Shown one piece after another: positions 10,814 to 20,332 of a DNA stretch of 49,471 nucleotides. A program made the translations under genes and the position numbers. The notes under the pieces were generated by a model, which saw nothing but the letters and a program-made list of their open reading frames with translations, was not told the DNA's origin and searched no databases. How positions within the stretch are numbered: the stretch's first letter is position 1; each line of letters opens with the position of its first letter. The DNA comes from Pinguiococcus pyrenoidosus (Eukaryota; Sar; Pinguiophyceae; Pinguiochrysidales; Pinguiochrysidaceae). Location of the stretch: NCBI GenBank assembly GCA_019677205.1, contig JAAMXY010000774.1, positions 1 to 49,471 of the forward strand, in the 5' to 3' direction.

Positions 10814-12534
10814 GCCTGCGGTGTGTTGGGTCCCCGACGCGGTTAGCTCGCGCGTGACTTGCGACTCGAGCGGCGCCCAGGTGCCGCCAGAGGACCAGCC
10901 ATTACCTCGGTGACAGTTGTGGAGAAGCGGATGCCTCCGCCACGCATCCTGGCCACGGAGCACCATGTCGCCGCGAGCTACGGGCAACCAAAACCGCTTG
11001 CTGCTGTGTGGGACCGCCGGGGAAAGGGACCTGCGGGCGACGCCTTCGGCGAGCAGACCCCCCACTTCTCGGCCGCGCGCGGGCTCCGAAGTAATTTCTG
11101 AAGTGGATATCGCGGCTCGGTCGCGCATGGGATGCGAGAACAACGTGCTCTCGCGTGGACGGGCGTTGGCGGCTGTAGTTCAGGAAGTGTCGCTCTTCTC
11201 GTTGCGGCGATTGGATAGCATGCTATCTTCGCCTGTCAGATCGCTCCCGTCATTTGGCGGCTGAAACTTTCAAATCTTTTGCACCAATTGATGGGAATGA
11301 ATATTTGGGTCAACCAGTCTCTGCCGACGTTCCTTCTCGCGCAAGCCAAGCGAACCCTCCATCTTGATCTCTTCTGCGAGACGTCTGAAGCTTGATTCTG
11401 AGGATCCGTGAATCTCCGCTGCCGCCGCGGCGAACGCCGAAGATTCGGCAGGGCTGGGGGCGTTGAGGCTCCAAAGCTACTACTGCTTGAGAAGCAACCG
11501 CTGTAGCTCTGCTAGCTCGCTGGCGAGGAGGCTAGACAGCTACGCACGTGGCTGGCAGCTGATGCATGCATTCTTCTTCTTTGACTTCCGGACCACGGGC
11601 CGGCTGAGGATGCAAGCAGCAAGCAAGGCAGCATGATGCATGCCAATGGCAGCGGCGGCGGCAGCGGCGGCGGCAGCGTGCCGTCGAGCACTCGCTCTGC
11701 ACTATCCAAGCCATCTGCACCATCCAAACTCTCAAAACTCTCCAAACTCTCTAAACTCTCCAAACTCTCCAAACTCTCCAATCAAGACCCAACACTCCAA
11801 GCGCTCAAGAGGAAGCTCAAGGACGGACCCATTCCGGACCGTTCCGGGGCGGGCGCTCGAGAAGGCGCAACTTCGAAACTGAAGCTGGGATAAGACGCCC
11901 AAGAGGACGGAGTGCAAACAAGAGGGTAAAGCAAACTGAGCAACTAGAACCCGCTGTAACGGCAAAGCTCAAAATCCGAAATTCAAAATGCCGACGAGGC
12001 GAAGATCGGCGGCAGCCGTTCGGGAGCCGTTCGGATGGCGGTCTTAAAGTCGTGCGGCATATGGGTGCACAAGGTGCCACTTCGCCCGTAGCATGCGATG
12101 TTAGGAGGCCTTGAAGATTCCTCTTCCAATCCGTCACCGCCGGGGAGCGCTTTGATTGGGCCACGATATGTTGCCTCATCGTCATCACCGGATGGTCCCC
12201 CGTCCAACAGCCGAGGAAAGATCTTGAAATGAAACGGCCACGCCATTGGCTGCACTTTGGCCGCCAAGCGAGGCATCCAATGCGCAGATTGATAATTTAA
12301 AAATATTTGGGCGTGGGCCGACGTACGAGCGCAGACGGGCGACGATCTCGTCGTGTTTTTCGCCTCAGCACGCGCAGTGACACTCCAGACGCCAAGTGGT
12401 GGCCTCGATGAGCCTCGAGAAAGCTTGAAGAGCTCTCGTCGCAGCGGCAGAGTGGTGCTCGGTCTGAGCGGCGCACCTCGGAGTGCGTGGCGCGCGGGTC
12501 TTTGAACTTGTGATCCTGCTGTTGGCCTCGCGAC
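10814..12534. other. Long divergent intergenic region, no gene recognised
   Basis: This 1.7-kb gap separates methyltransferase 2 from the glucan synthase and is the longest in the window. It holds a 9-base minisatellite at about 11725-11780, an AT-rich tract TAATTTAAAAATATTTG at 12291-12307 (about 230 bases before the synthase start) and several open frames without recognisable similarity. The minus-strand frame of methyltransferase 2 continues open to 11143, but its extra leader lacks family features. A large minus-strand frame reaching in from 13437 is antisense shadow of the synthase. Confidence 0.5.
11725..11782. repeat. 9-bp minisatellite (AAACTCTCC)n
   Basis: About six copies of a 9-base unit close to AAACTCTCC, with single-base variants. 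Because the unit is three codons long, both strands stay open through it (SKL repeats on plus, ESLE-like repeats on minus). The peptides are therefore a by-product of the repeat and not evidence for a gene. Confidence 0.85.
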
Positions 12535-15500
12535 ATGTCGTTGTCCCCGGATGTGGACACGTCCCTCGAGATGGGCGCGGCGAACGTCTCCGAGCAGAGC
12601 GTGTATGCCGGAACGGTGTTCCTGGGCATGCTGTGCATCCTCCTGGGCGTGTGGTCCGCCTTCCAGGGCTACAAGGACGAGCGGAGGCACCTCTTCTACC
12701 TGGCGGCTGCCGAGTTCGGCGCCTTCTGCCATAATCAGCTGATGCCGTTCTTCCTGCCCGGCTCCGGCCTCAGCATCGCCAGCTGCTGGGCGCTCGCAAT
12801 CTTCGGAGGCATCGGCGCGGGCGTGGGGGCGCTCATGCTGCCCCGGGCGGCCACCGGCGTCTGCATGGGCACGCTCGTGGCCTCTCTCCTCGTGCTGAGC
12901 TGCTCCGGGATCATGAACTTCTGGGTGGAGACCTTCCTCTTCATCGTCTTCATTGTCGGGGGCGTCGTGGCGGCCTTCCAGGAGACGGAGCTCACCGGGA
13001 TGCTGGGAACCGCGCTGTTCGGCGGCTTCCTCGTGGCCATCGGCGTGGACGTCTTCGTCCCGGCGAGCGCTCTCCTGCTTTGCTTCGCGCAGCTCTTTCA
13101 GATCCGCCTCGAGGACGGCGACCGGGAGCAGGTCGTCATCCGGCGCGGCTACCTCCTCCCCGTCCTGTTCGTGTGGATCACGGTGGCCATCGCCGGCTTC
13201 CTGTTTCAGACCTACGCCACCGGGAAGCTGGGCGAGTGCACGGTGAACGCGGACATGGTCATGAGCTTCCTGCGCTGCGAGTGGCTCTGGCGCCGCAATG
13301 ACTACGAAGAGCTGCCGGAGGACGAGGATGCGCCGGGGCTGCGTGCGAGGCCCACGCCTCCACCGCGCGATCCCATCCAGGCCGTGTACCGCACCAAGGA
13401 GGCGCGCCCCCCGGCGAGCACGGCCGCCAATTCGCACAACCTCTTCCGGCTGGACAAGCTACCCGAGCCCCTGCTCGCGTACTCGGATCCCGTGCAGCAC
13501 GCGGCGTCTCGGCTGTCCATCTTCTTTGGATTCCAGCAGAGCAGCGTCAAGAACCAGGTGGAGCACCTGCTCATCCTGCTGGGGAACCATCGTCGCTACG
13601 AGGACAACCGGTTTGGCCTGTCTCCCGTGCAAGTGCTTCACAACAAGGTCTTCGACAACTACAAGTCGTGGTGCGGCTATCTGCGCATCCACCCGAACTT
13701 CGTGATCGAGCGCTCCTCGAACTGGGAGCGCGGCCACGTGGACGCCCTGGTCCACGATCTCATGCTGCACTTCTGCATCTGGGGAGAGGCTTCCAACGTC
13801 CGGCACATGCCAGAGGCGATCTGCTTCATCTACCACAAGTGCATGGAAGAGTTCCTCGTGCACATGGAGCGGAGGCTGCCCGTGGAGGAGAAGGACTCGG
13901 AGTTCTTCCTCGAGCAGTGCGTCATGCCCCTGTTCAAGGTGGTGAAAGCGCTGTCGAAGAGCGGCGGCGTCGAGCACAAGGACAAGCACAACTACGACGA
14001 CATGAACGAGTTCTTCTGGAGCACGTCTTGTCTTCAGTATAGCTACCGCCTCGCTGGCTCGGACATGTTCTTCCGGATGGAGAACGGAGCGCTCGGTGAG
14101 TATGAGCCGTCGGCTCCTGCCGTCTCCGAGGCGTTGAGGGACGCCTCCAAGACCTTCGTGGAGCACCGCTCCTGGCTTGCCCAGCTTCTGGGCCTGTGGC
14201 GTGTCTTCGAGTACCACGTGCTGTGGTTCCAGTTCCTTGCCTGCATCGCCATGGGGAACTTCCTCTACTGGCGCTGGGACTTCTTCCTGCAGGTTCTCAG
14301 CTCCATCTTCATCACGATCAACCTCATGCCGTACGTCGAGGAGCTCCTGGACGCTTCGGCAGCCGTCGCGCGGCCCTTGGATGGCCCCACCGTCTCCTCG
14401 GCGCTCCTGCGCCTCGGTGGACGCTTCGTGATCCTCGTCTACCAGACGATGTACTTCATGTGGACGTTCACCGGCGGCGAGGAGGTGGAGGATGCGGCGC
14501 CCCTGAGGCAGATGGGAGACGCGACCTTCTGGTGGTGGCAGTACATCTGGATCAGTCTGCCGCCACTCATCGTCTGGTGCGTCGGCATGGTCTTCCAGCT
14601 CTACCCGCCCCTGTTGACGACGGTGCTCGAGAGCAACAGCGAGTACGTGCAGGCCTTCCTCGCGATGGTCTATCCCCTCTCGCGCGAGTTCACGTGCAAG
14701 AACGTGCACACCTCCTTCCGAGACACCGCGTCGTACATCATGTTCTGGGCGGCGGTGCTGCTGGTGAAGCTGTCGTTCTCGTACTGGTTCGAGGTCATGG
14801 CCCTGATGAAGCCGAGCGTCGACCTGTATGACGACTACATGAACTACCCGAGTGGGCCGCAGCACAACTTCCTGCTCGTGTCCCTCCGCATCCTGGCGGT
14901 GTGGATCCCGCAGTTTCTCATCTTCCTCATCGACACCAACATCTGGTACGCGGTCATTTCGTCCATCACGGGCGTGATCGTCGGCTTCAACGAGAACCTC
15001 GGCGAGGTCCGTGACTATCGGGCGATCCGGAAGTACTTCATGCTGTTGCCCCACGCCTACGCGGAGAAGATCATTGCCGAGGGTGCTCTGAAGTCGGCGA
15101 TGCCGGAGGTAGTCCGGGACTACGGAGGCTACGGCAGCGTGGAGTCCACGGGATCGGCACGATCTAGGCAGCGCAGTCGGCGCCGACCTCCAAGCAGCAC
15201 GCAGCTCGGGAGCGCCAGCTTCAGCCCGAAGCCGATTGGCTACCGGGCGAGAACCGCTTCGCGGGAAGATGTGCTCCGCACCGCCTCCGGCGAAGCGCTC
15301 CCGCTGCTGACCCCCGCGCAGGATTTGGAGGAGTCCAAGTACCTGCCCCCGAGCAAGCACCGGGAGCTGCGCAGCGTGACCGGAGGACGCGTCGAGCAGG
15401 TTCCGGTCAGCACGAAGGATGTGAAGAGCAGCTTGACCGAGTTCTTGGACGCGCGGACGCAACGTTGGGTTGTCTTCGCCAGCTCCTGGAACGACATCAT

Positions 15501-18500
15501 GAAGCACCTTCGCAGCAGCGACCTCATCAGCAACCAGGAGCAGGCGCTGATGACGTTCGACCGCTTCGCCAACTTCTCCAAGCCCGTCTACCTTCCCGTG
15601 TTTGTGACCGCGGGTGCCCTCGAGAGGGCCTTGGACATCTTCACCACGCACGCCACGAACTATCGCACCGCGATGAGCCTCGGCAAGGGCCGCCGGGACG
15701 AGAACTTCAGCGCCTCGGAAGAGGCCTCCAAGCACATGCTGGCGATTCAGGAGAGGCTGGCAGCGGAGATGGTGTGGGGAGAAGCGGCATCCGAGGTGTG
15801 GGAGCTCGCAAGCTGGCTGCTCGTGCGCCTGCTAGGTCCTGCGCACGAGGCGGACCTGATTGAGATTGTGGCCTTCGTCGAATGCGTCACCGGCGTGAAT
15901 CCAAATGGAGGCGGCGGCAAGTACTACGGCCTCTTCGCCCTCGACTGCATCAAGGTGGAGGACTTGAGCTCGCTCATCGCTCCGCTGCAGAAGCTTGTCG
16001 GCGTGGTCACCAAAGCCGTGAAGAAGCGCGCGTCGAAGGGCCCCGTGGCCCCGGGAGCGAACAACAACCGCTACGTGTCCGGGGGAAAGGGCCGCTCGAA
16101 GGAGCAGCAGTCGAAGAACATGAAGAAGTCCATGTCGGTGTCCAACCTGGACAAGATGCTCTCTGCCGTTTACAGCGCCGGGCAGGAGCCGGTGGCCCTC
16201 GAGCCAACTGCCGAGGAAGGGGAGGAGGCCGGCCACGCGGATGCCGAGCAGGCGAACGCCCACCACGATGCCCTCCCACAGATCCTCGAAGACAGAGATC
16301 GGGATGCCGTCCGCGAGGCAGCGCGCGCCCTCCTCTTCAAGTGTCGCTCGCTGCTACGGGAGCCCGAGATCGGTGTGGATAGCGACATGGGAGAGATCGC
16401 CGCGGGAAAGCGCGTCGCGCGACTACGCGATAGCATGACGTTCCTTCTGAAGCTGGAGAACGGCTTCTTCTGGAACGACACCTATGCGTCCGTGCAGCTG
16501 GACTCGCTGACCAGCGAGAGCCAGCCATCCCCGTTGGCGGTGCTGAACAAGCTTCAGCATCTCATCTCGCTGACCAGCGCGGAGGCGGAGCCCCACTCGA
16601 TGGAGGCGAAGCGGCGCCTGAGCGGCTTCGTGAACACGCTTTTCATGGACCTGCCGAAAGCCCCGCGAATGAAGGACATGATGAGCTGGAGCGTCATGAC
16701 GCCCTACTACAGCGAGGACGTGGCGTACAACCGCGGCGACCTCGAGGCGAAGAACAACGAGAACCTCACGCGGGGCGTGAGCATTCTGCTCTACCTGCAG
16801 AAGCTCTATCCAAGGGAGTGGGCGAACTTCTTGGAGAGGACCCATGCCTCGGACGACGGACAGATGATCTGGTCCAAGTCCGTCATCGGTGAGACGCGCC
16901 GGTGGGCGTCTCTACGAGCTCAGACCCTGTCCAGGACGGTCGAGGGCATCATGTACTACGAAGCGGCTCTGAAGCTCCTTGCGGAGCTGGAGGGGCTCAA
17001 GGGTACCGACGTCGATGACGTGGTGAAGCAGAAGTTCACGTACGTCGTCTCTTGCCAAGTCTACGGGCGCATGCGGCGCGAGGGGTCTTCCAAGGCGGAG
17101 GACATCGAGAATCTGATGCACCGCTACCCCAACCTGCGCATCGCCTTCATCGACAACGTACGTGTTGGTCGCGAGGGCGAGGAGGCGTTCTACTCGGTCT
17201 TGGTCAAGTCCGACGAGGGGAGGAGCGTGAAGGAGTGCTTCCGTGTCCGGCTTCCCGGCAACCCCGTGTTGGGTGAGGGCAAGCCAGAGAACCAGAACCA
17301 CGCGATCATCTTCACGAGGGGCGAGAAGCTACAGGCGATCGACATGAACCAGGACGGGTACTTCGAGGAGGGGCTCAAGATTCGGAACCTGCTGCAGGAG
17401 TTCGAGAAGAACGACAAGTTCATCCCGGGCTCCACCTCGGACCAGCACCTGGCCATCCTCGGCTTCCGCGAGCACATCTTCACGGGGAGTGTATCCGCTC
17501 TGGCGAGCTACATGGCGATGCAGGAGACCGCTTTCGTGACGCTGGGTCAGCGAGTCCTCAATCGGCCGCTGCGCATGCGTCTGCACTACGGCCACCCAGA
17601 TCTCTTCGACAAGATTTACATGATGACCCGGGGCGGCGTCTCCAAGGCCTCCAAGGGCATCAACCTGTCGGAAGACATCTTCGCGGGGTACAATGCCGTG
17701 ACGCGCGGAGGGCAGGTCGAGTTCAAGGAGTACCACGTTGTCGGCAAGGGCCGCGACGTCGGCCTCAGCCAGACGTACAAGTTCGAAGCCAAGCTGTCTC
17801 AAGGAAACGCCGAGCAGTCCTTGTCTCGCGACCTGTACCGGATGGCCCATCGCCTCGACTTCTTGCGCCTGCTGTCGTTCTACTGGGGTGGAATCGGGCA
17901 CTACGTCTGCTCGATGCTCACCGTCTTCACGCTCTACACGCTCGTGTACATCGAAGCGCTGCTTGCGCTCTACAGCCTCGAGAAGATCGGATTCCGACGG
18001 ATCATGCCCATCGGCGTCTTGCAGATGGTCCTCGCGGGTATGGGCCTGCTGCAGACGGCCCCGCTTTTCGCGACGATCGTGATCGAACGGGGCTTTGTCG
18101 CGGCGATCGGACGGATCTTCCGATTGACCATCAGCGGAGCGCCCTTGTACTTCATCTTCCACATCCAGACGCGCGCGCACTACTTCGTGCAGACGATCAT
18201 GTGCGGCGGCGCGCAGTATCGGCCCACCGGCCGCGGCTTCGAGATCAAGCACACGGCCTTCGATGACATGTACCGCTTCTTCGCGTCGTCGCATCTTTAC
18301 CTTGGGTTTGACCTGGTCGCGGGGCTGGCCATCTTTGCTCTGACGACGGGCTCGGAGCAGTGCTGGGGGCGCTCGTGGGCGCTGTGGCTGTGCGCCATCG
18401 CGTTCCTCTGCACTCCAATCTGGTTCAACCCGCAGGTCTACGAGTGGGATCGTGCCCTGAGCGACTACCAGACGTGGCTGCGCTGGCAGACGGGTTCCAG

Positions 18501-19515
18501 CGGCGGCGCGGCGCAGAACTGGACGGTCTGGTGGCAGGAGGAGGTAGCACCATTCAGTCGCCTGCGCCTGAGCCAGCGGATTCTGCTCTGCGTGCGCGCC
18601 TGCATCTACATCCTCGTGGCCTTCGGGATCATCGAGCGCTACGCCGGCGATTCGGGACCGCAGTCGACGGAGCTGACCACGATCTCCCAGCAGAAGGGCA
18701 TCGTCCAGATCGCGATCCTCGTTCTGGCTCTCATCATCGGCTACGTCTGCGTCGATCTGCTACGCGACAGCGTGAGCTACGGTGTGCGCAGAGGAGCCAA
18801 GATGCTGCTCAGCACGGCGTTCGTGGTCAGCGTCGGTTATCTGATCACGTTGCAGAGCAACTACATGTCGTACGCCATGGCGCTCTACTTCGCCTTCGGC
18901 GGCCTCAGCCACCTGGCGTTGCTGAGCAACGTCGCGATTCTGCGGCCGTTCGTGAGAATCTGCAACCGGATTCACGACATCGTGCTGGCCCATGTCCTCT
19001 TCATCCCGATCTTTGTGCTCTCGATTCTCCAGATCCCGAGCAGACTGCAGACGTACTTGCTCTTCGGAGACGCGCTGAGCAGCGGCGTGGTCATCGACGA
19101 CATCCTGCGCAAAGCGCGGACGTCGCAGATGGCACGGGCCAAGACGGAGTCGGACGGCGACGTGATGGCGTCGATTCGGCGCTTGGAGGCGCTGGTGAAC
19201 AAGCAGCAGCGGGTCATCCAGCAGCTTGCGGCCGGGGAGATCGATCCTGGCAAGGCGGCTCTGATCTCGAACATGTCCACGTCCGAGGGGTCCGATCTCA
19301 GCTCGCTCATCAAGAAGCAGCCGGAGGCTCGGGAGCCTCAGGGAGGGGGGATGACCTCGGTGCAAAGCATGGTGGACATTCGCGCCCTGGCCGAGAGCGC
19401 CGCAGTCGCGAATGGGGACGCCAATCACAGTGAGCGGGCGACGACGGGGGCTGAGGAAAGCAAGCGTGACGAGTTCACCTTCCACCAGCCGACGCAGATG
19501 CCGCCAAGGTTTTAG
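12535..19515 (+). CDS. 1,3-beta-glucan (callose) synthase, GT48, with N-terminal TMEM198/DUF4203-like membrane domain
   Basis: A single uninterrupted 2326-codon frame. Residues about 23-230 form a cluster of hydrophobic helices resembling the TMEM198/DUF4203 family (VFLGMLCILLGVWSAFQGY; GGVVAAFQETELTGMLGTAL). The FKS1 domain 1 (about 355-440) has LMLHFCIWGEASNVRHMPEA. A first synthase membrane block follows (about 555-820), then a long cytoplasmic region. GT48 catalytic blocks include YNRGDLEAKNNENLTRGVS (~1400), WASLRAQTLSRTVEGIMYYE (~1458), FRVRLPGNPVLGEGKPENQN (~1570), ILGFREHIFTGSVSALASYM (~1642) and MRLHYGHPDLFD. A second membrane block runs about 1790-2180. Basic disordered inserts lie near 870-950 and 1160-1215, and a coiled coil near 2210. 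The enzyme transfers glucose from UDP-glucose into 1,3-beta-glucan at the plasma membrane. It is longer than plant or fungal enzymes (~1800-1950) because of the N-terminal domain and inserts. Confidence 0.95.
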   Translation: MSLSPDVDTSLEMGAANVSEQSVYAGTVFLGMLCILLGVWSAFQGYKDERRHLFYLAAAEFGAFCHNQLMPFFLPGSGLSIASCWALAIFGGIGAGVGALMLPRAATGVCMGTLVASLLVLSCSGIMNFWVETFLFIVFIVGGVVAAFQETELTGMLGTALFGGFLVAIGVDVFVPASALLLCFAQLFQIRLEDGDREQVVIRRGYLLPVLFVWITVAIAGFLFQTYATGKLGECTVNADMVMSFLRCEWLWRRNDYEELPEDEDAPGLRARPTPPPRDPIQAVYRTKEARPPASTAANSHNLFRLDKLPEPLLAYSDPVQHAASRLSIFFGFQQSSVKNQVEHLLILLGNHRRYEDNRFGLSPVQVLHNKVFDNYKSWCGYLRIHPNFVIERSSNWERGHVDALVHDLMLHFCIWGEASNVRHMPEAICFIYHKCMEEFLVHMERRLPVEEKDSEFFLEQCVMPLFKVVKALSKSGGVEHKDKHNYDDMNEFFWSTSCLQYSYRLAGSDMFFRMENGALGEYEPSAPAVSEALRDASKTFVEHRSWLAQLLGLWRVFEYHVLWFQFLACIAMGNFLYWRWDFFLQVLSSIFITINLMPYVEELLDASAAVARPLDGPTVSSALLRLGGRFVILVYQTMYFMWTFTGGEEVEDAAPLRQMGDATFWWWQYIWISLPPLIVWCVGMVFQLYPPLLTTVLESNSEYVQAFLAMVYPLSREFTCKNVHTSFRDTASYIMFWAAVLLVKLSFSYWFEVMALMKPSVDLYDDYMNYPSGPQHNFLLVSLRILAVWIPQFLIFLIDTNIWYAVISSITGVIVGFNENLGEVRDYRAIRKYFMLLPHAYAEKIIAEGALKSAMPEVVRDYGGYGSVESTGSARSRQRSRRRPPSSTQLGSASFSPKPIGYRARTASREDVLRTASGEALPLLTPAQDLEESKYLPPSKHRELRSVTGGRVEQVPVSTKDVKSSLTEFLDARTQRWVVFASSWNDIMKHLRSSDLISNQEQALMTFDRFANFSKPVYLPVFVTAGALERALDIFTTHATNYRTAMSLGKGRRDENFSASEEASKHMLAIQERLAAEMVWGEAASEVWELASWLLVRLLGPAHEADLIEIVAFVECVTGVNPNGGGGKYYGLFALDCIKVEDLSSLIAPLQKLVGVVTKAVKKRASKGPVAPGANNNRYVSGGKGRSKEQQSKNMKKSMSVSNLDKMLSAVYSAGQEPVALEPTAEEGEEAGHADAEQANAHHDALPQILEDRDRDAVREAARALLFKCRSLLREPEIGVDSDMGEIAAGKRVARLRDSMTFLLKLENGFFWNDTYASVQLDSLTSESQPSPLAVLNKLQHLISLTSAEAEPHSMEAKRRLSGFVNTLFMDLPKAPRMKDMMSWSVMTPYYSEDVAYNRGDLEAKNNENLTRGVSILLYLQKLYPREWANFLERTHASDDGQMIWSKSVIGETRRWASLRAQTLSRTVEGIMYYEAALKLLAELEGLKGTDVDDVVKQKFTYVVSCQVYGRMRREGSSKAEDIENLMHRYPNLRIAFIDNVRVGREGEEAFYSVLVKSDEGRSVKECFRVRLPGNPVLGEGKPENQNHAIIFTRGEKLQAIDMNQDGYFEEGLKIRNLLQEFEKNDKFIPGSTSDQHLAILGFREHIFTGSVSALASYMAMQETAFVTLGQRVLNRPLRMRLHYGHPDLFDKIYMMTRGGVSKASKGINLSEDIFAGYNAVTRGGQVEFKEYHVVGKGRDVGLSQTYKFEAKLSQGNAEQSLSRDLYRMAHRLDFLRLLSFYWGGIGHYVCSMLTVFTLYTLVYIEALLALYSLEKIGFRRIMPIGVLQMVLAGMGLLQTAPLFATIVIERGFVAAIGRIFRLTISGAPLYFIFHIQTRAHYFVQTIMCGGAQYRPTGRGFEIKHTAFDDMYRFFASSHLYLGFDLVAGLAIFALTTGSEQCWGRSWALWLCAIAFLCTPIWFNPQVYEWDRALSDYQTWLRWQTGSSGGAAQNWTVWWQEEVAPFSRLRLSQRILLCVRACIYILVAFGIIERYAGDSGPQSTELTTISQQKGIVQIAILVLALIIGYVCVDLLRDSVSYGVRRGAKMLLSTAFVVSVGYLITLQSNYMSYAMALYFAFGGLSHLALLSNVAILRPFVRICNRIHDIVLAHVLFIPIFVLSILQIPSRLQTYLLFGDALSSGVVIDDILRKARTSQMARAKTESDGDVMASIRRLEALVNKQQRVIQQLAAGEIDPGKAALISNMSTSEGSDLSSLIKKQPEAREPQGGGMTSVQSMVDIRALAESAAVANGDANHSERATTGAEESKRDEFTFHQPTQMPPRF

Positions 19516-19700
19516 CTTCGCTTGCCGCCGATCCTGAGTTGGCAAAGCGGAGAGTGGTAGGAAATGAATACTAGAATGTTGATCGGACAGACCGACTGCG
19601 AGTGCAAGTTTGAGTTGGGTTCTTTGGCGTGTGCGTTGCATCGTGAACGTCTGCTGTCTCGCCGTGCGGGCGAGTAGCCAAAGCTTTATATCGTGTAGAG

Positions 19701-19776
19701 TGGATCAACATTTGGATCAGCATTTGGATCCGCAATTGGATCAGCAATTGGATCCGCAATTGGATCAGCAATTGGA
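19701..19776. repeat. 12-bp minisatellite (GGATC[A/C][G/A]CAATT/CATTT)
   Basis: Six to seven copies of a 12-base unit. The early copies carry CATTTGGATCA and later copies CAATTGGATCM, and the final copies alternate A and C at one position. Confidence 0.85.
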
Positions 19777-19898
19777 GGAAAACCAGAAGCAGCAACAATT
19801 GACCAAGGGTTTCTAACTTCCTAGCTGGGTGGGGGTCGTCGCAATCCCTTCGTCAGAGGTCTCCCAATCTCCATGTTTTGGGATCTGCTCACAATGCC

Positions 19899-19978
19899 AG
19901 GATCTCACGAGCTCAGGATCTCACGAGCTCAGGATCTCACGAGCTCAGGATCTCACGAGCTCAGGATCTCACGAGCTC
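19899..19978. repeat. Five perfect 16-bp tandem repeats
   Basis: Unit AGGATCTCACGAGCTC repeats exactly five times, with a partial sixth copy (AGGATG) breaking off at 19979. There are no spacers. Perfect identity implies a recent expansion. Confidence 0.95.
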
Positions 19979-20332
19979 AGGATGCAAAGCTAGGCTGACA
20001 ACACCTCCAGAGACTTCGCCTCGGCATCTTGTCTGTGAAGGCCGTATTTCGCTGCCTCCGCCACTCGCACCGCAGCGTCGTCGATGGGGGACGACGACAG
20101 CGGGTCCCCCGAACCGATGTGCGGCGAGACGGAGCGCTCGGGACGAGCCGGGGGCTCCTCTTTCCCACGAGACCAAGACCAGGACGGCAGACCCCACAGG
20201 CCTTGCCCGGTCTGGGCTGCGCGCGGAGGTGGACGCACCGGAGCCTGTCCATCGTACGAGCACGCCTCCGGTTCTACCCCTAGACACATATCTTCATGAA
20301 TCTTCCCTGGGCGAGAGCACAACGTCAGTGAG

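Larger units (their letters stand above)
19516..20332. other. Convergent intergenic region with two minisatellites
   Basis: This 817-base gap lies between the 3' ends of the glucan synthase and the acyltransferase. It contains a 12-base repeat family at 19701-19775 and five perfect 16-base repeats at 19899-19978. Open frames at 19878-20336 are driven by the repeat and match nothing I recognise. Confidence 0.5.

Noticed and set aside
11633-11893. Plus-strand frame with SKL repeats as a possible small secreted protein.
   Set aside because: The frame exists because a 9-base minisatellite contains no stop in either strand. There is no signal peptide or similarity, and the minus strand is equally open.
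11983-15735. Long minus-strand open frames (484 and 758 codons) opposite the glucan synthase start.
   Set aside because: They are antisense shadows of a GC-rich coding sequence. They are Arg/His/Glu-rich with no domain, while the plus frame has unmistakable GT48 motifs.
19899-19978. Possible CRISPR array.
   Set aside because: The 16-base units are directly abutting with no spacers, and the genome is eukaryotic.
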